A stretch of DNA of 64,000 nt, taken from positions 50,571 through 114,570 of the forward strand of contig MELC01000060.1 of assembly GCA_001767455.1 (NCBI GenBank). The letters are read 5' to 3'. Below, piece by piece: positions 62,502 to 64,000 of the stretch. This DNA is from Acidobacteria bacterium RIFCSPLOWO2_12_FULL_66_21 (lineage in GTDB: Bacteria > Acidobacteriota > Vicinamibacteria > Vicinamibacterales > 2-12-FULL-66-21). The notes under the pieces were generated by a model, which worked only from the letters and a program-made list of their open reading frames with translations, was not told the DNA's origin and ran no database searches. Made by a program: the position numbers and the translations under genes. Within the stretch, counting starts at the first letter, position 1. Each line of letters begins with the position of its first letter.

Positions 62502-63343
62502 ACAATCACCGTTCTCGTCTGTCGGCAGCCGCGTTCTTCGTCCTGCTTGGGACCTTCTGCGTTCCACCTTCTACCTTCGACGTTTCGGCGCGGGTCCACG
62601 CGCAGGCGCCCGCGGTCCAGGCGGCTGCGCCGGCCACCGCCGGTTCCGCCCGGCTGTGGGACGGGCGCAACGAGGCATACGAGACCTTCATTCGCGCCGC
62701 CGACATCGATCGCTTCGAAGATGTGCCCATCGGCGTGACGCATCCGCGCCGCGCGTACTTCAAGCCGGATGGCCTCGTCGCCAGCGTGGCGTGGAAGAAC
62801 ATCCCACCGGGCCGGCCCAACGGATTCTGGGAGAGCTACAAGTCGGAGATCGCCGCGTACGAGCTCGACAAGCTGCTCGACCTCCGCATGGTGCCCGTCG
62901 CCGTCGAGAAGAAATGGAAGGGCGAGACGGCTGCGGCGATTCTCTGGCTGAAGCCGATTCACCCTTGGAAGGAAATGGAACCGAAGCCGAAGCCGGAGAC
63001 GTGGGCCCGGCAGGTCGTGCGCATGAAGATGTTCGACAACCTGATCGGCAACCCCGACAGGAACGCCGGCAACCTGATGGTGGACGATGCGTGGAACCTG
63101 TTCCTGATCGATCATTCGCGGGCGTTCGTCGGCACCAACGCGCTGCCGTTCAAGATGGAGCATGTCGATCGGCCGTTCTGGGATCGGATGCTCGCGCTCG
63201 ATGAACCGGCCCTGGCCGGAGCGTTGGGCAAGTGGCTGGACAAGTCGACGATCCGCGCCATCCTGTCGCGCCGGGACAAGATGAAATCCACCATCGACGC
63301 GCTCGTGAAGAAGAACGGCGAAGCCGCCGTGTTCATCCAGTAA
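62498..63343 (+). CDS. Exported kinase-like protein (PI3/4K-HipA-type catalytic loop)
   Basis: A 281-residue protein with a signal peptide (LSAAAFFVLLGTFCVPP). Possible kinase motifs are SYKSEIAAYELDKLLDL, then LIGNPDRNAGNLMVD with the NxDRNxxN pattern seen in catalytic loops of PI3/4-kinase, HipA and Fam20-like folds, and NLFLIDHSRAF as the metal-binding aspartate site. A conserved lysine could be in SVAWKN or VEKKWKG. If active it would phosphorylate protein or lipid outside the cytoplasm. ATGA overlap with the dehydrogenase and a 4-bp gap to the phosphatase point to one operon. Confidence 0.75.
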   Translation: MNNHRSRLSAAAFFVLLGTFCVPPSTFDVSARVHAQAPAVQAAAPATAGSARLWDGRNEAYETFIRAADIDRFEDVPIGVTHPRRAYFKPDGLVASVAWKNIPPGRPNGFWESYKSEIAAYELDKLLDLRMVPVAVEKKWKGETAAAILWLKPIHPWKEMEPKPKPETWARQVVRMKMFDNLIGNPDRNAGNLMVDDAWNLFLIDHSRAFVGTNALPFKMEHVDRPFWDRMLALDEPALAGALGKWLDKSTIRAILSRRDKMKSTIDALVKKNGEAAVFIQ

Positions 63344-63347
63344 CGCC

Positions 63348-64000
63348 ATGCGCCCCCGCATCGTTCTCAGACTCGCCGCCCTCGCGGCGGCGCTGGCTCT
63401 CGCGCCGCTCCACGCGGCGCCGCCTGCCCGGATCGTCGCCGTCGGCGACGTGCACGGCGCCGCCGACACGTTCGCGTCGATTCTCCGCCGCGCCGGCCTC
63501 ATCAACGACAGGCAGCGGTGGACCGGAGGCAAGGCGGTCCTGGTCCAGACGGGCGACGTGATGGATCGCGGCACCGGCGTGCGCGCGATTTTCGATCTCC
63601 TCATGGCGCTCGAGCCGCAGGCGGCATCCGCGGGGGGCCGCGTGCAGGCCGTCATGGGCAATCACGAGGCAATGAACCTGCTCGGCATCACCCGCGACAC
63701 GTCACCCGAGACGTTCGCGAGCTTCGCCGACGCGCGGTCGGAGACCCGCCGCGAGCGCGCGTTCGACGCCGCCCTGAAGCAGCGCAAGGACCTCGACAAG
63801 GCGGCGTGGATGGCGGCGCACCCGCCGGGATACATCGAGTATCGCGACGCGATCGGGCCGAATGGACGCTACGGAAAATGGCTGCGAGCCAAGCCCGTGC
63901 TCGTCGAGATCGGCGGGACCGTCTTCATGCACGGCGGCATCAACCCCGCGTTCTCCAACGACACGCTGGATGGAATCGTGCGGCGCGCCAAAGGCGAGCT
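63348..64000 (+). CDS. Exported PPP-type metallophosphatase, Shewanella-like (partial)
   Basis: At least 217 residues, cut by the window end. A signal peptide (IVLRLAALAAALALAPLHAA) precedes the PPP phosphatase motifs IVAVGDVHG, VQTGDVMDRG, VMGNHEAMN and, after an insert typical of the Shewanella-like group, VFMHGGINP. Asp, His and Asn residues for two metal ions are present. It would dephosphorylate protein or small substrates in the periplasm and may oppose the kinase-like neighbour, whose stop codon is four bases upstream. Confidence 0.9.
   Translation, partial: MRPRIVLRLAALAAALALAPLHAAPPARIVAVGDVHGAADTFASILRRAGLINDRQRWTGGKAVLVQTGDVMDRGTGVRAIFDLLMALEPQAASAGGRVQAVMGNHEAMNLLGITRDTSPETFASFADARSETRRERAFDAALKQRKDLDKAAWMAAHPPGYIEYRDAIGPNGRYGKWLRAKPVLVEIGGTVFMHGGINPAFSNDTLDGIVRRAKGE

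Overview
The window is GC-rich bacterial DNA and reads as a member of the Acidobacteriota, probably the Vicinamibacteria line. That placement is inferred from gene content: two orphan ADOP-type MacB/FtsX permeases, a VWFA protein of the acidobacterial type, two Ser/Thr kinases fused to TolB-like propellers, an Oar-like TonB-dependent receptor, and DUF1501/DUF1549/PPC proteins. No rRNA, tRNA, CRISPR array, phage or complete insertion sequence was recognised.

Layout. 1-14.5 kb: single metabolic and envelope genes (alpha-hydroxy-acid oxidase, proline dehydrogenase, atypical SDR, lipoprotein, enolase-superfamily dehydratase, amidohydrolase, GluQ-RS, propeller protein) and the two ADOP permeases. 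14.7-17.9 kb: VWA protein overlapping an amino-acid ABC transporter (binding protein-permease fusion plus ATPase). 18.0-22.7 kb (- strand): an NAD-linked molybdenum formate dehydrogenase whose catalytic subunit carries an in-frame UGA (selenocysteine) followed by a textbook SECIS hairpin. Its N-terminal Fe-S portion is a separate gene at the far end of the operon. 22.7-27.5 kb: FKBP lipoprotein, PIN/Phd toxin-antitoxin pair, SWIM-SNF2 helicase. 27.6-39.5 kb: a PQQ-like propeller, then seven genes chained by 4-bp overlaps or direct abutment: NHL propeller, Tat-like ferredoxin, NapH/NosR-like polyferredoxin, membrane-anchored NuoE, NuoF, NuoG/GltD-like flavoprotein, and a giant CPBP-protease membrane protein. 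This looks like a membrane-tethered NAD(P)H redox module without a recognisable terminal enzyme, and it is the best candidate for an undescribed system. 39.6-44.1 kb: RodZ-like protein, TonB-type receptor, outer-membrane protein. 44.4-50.1 kb (- strand): RidA, DUF1549/1553, DUF1501 and PPC proteins. 50.5-60.4 kb: BNR-propeller protein, two kinases, STAS protein, a 49-residue CxxC protein, and an exported peroxiredoxin with UGA at its peroxidatic position (second selenoprotein). 60.5-64.0 kb: secreted protein, a beta-hydroxyacid dehydrogenase, an exported kinase-like protein and an exported PPP-type phosphatase cut by the window end.

Running through everything are short tandem repeats of many unrelated units (7-11 bp), a composite palindromic element built on GCAGCCCTGAAGGGCTGC, and two long imperfect palindromes. 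The repeats usually start within about 12 bp of a stop codon; one family has expanded inside the GluQ-RS coding sequence just before its KMSKS-like loop.
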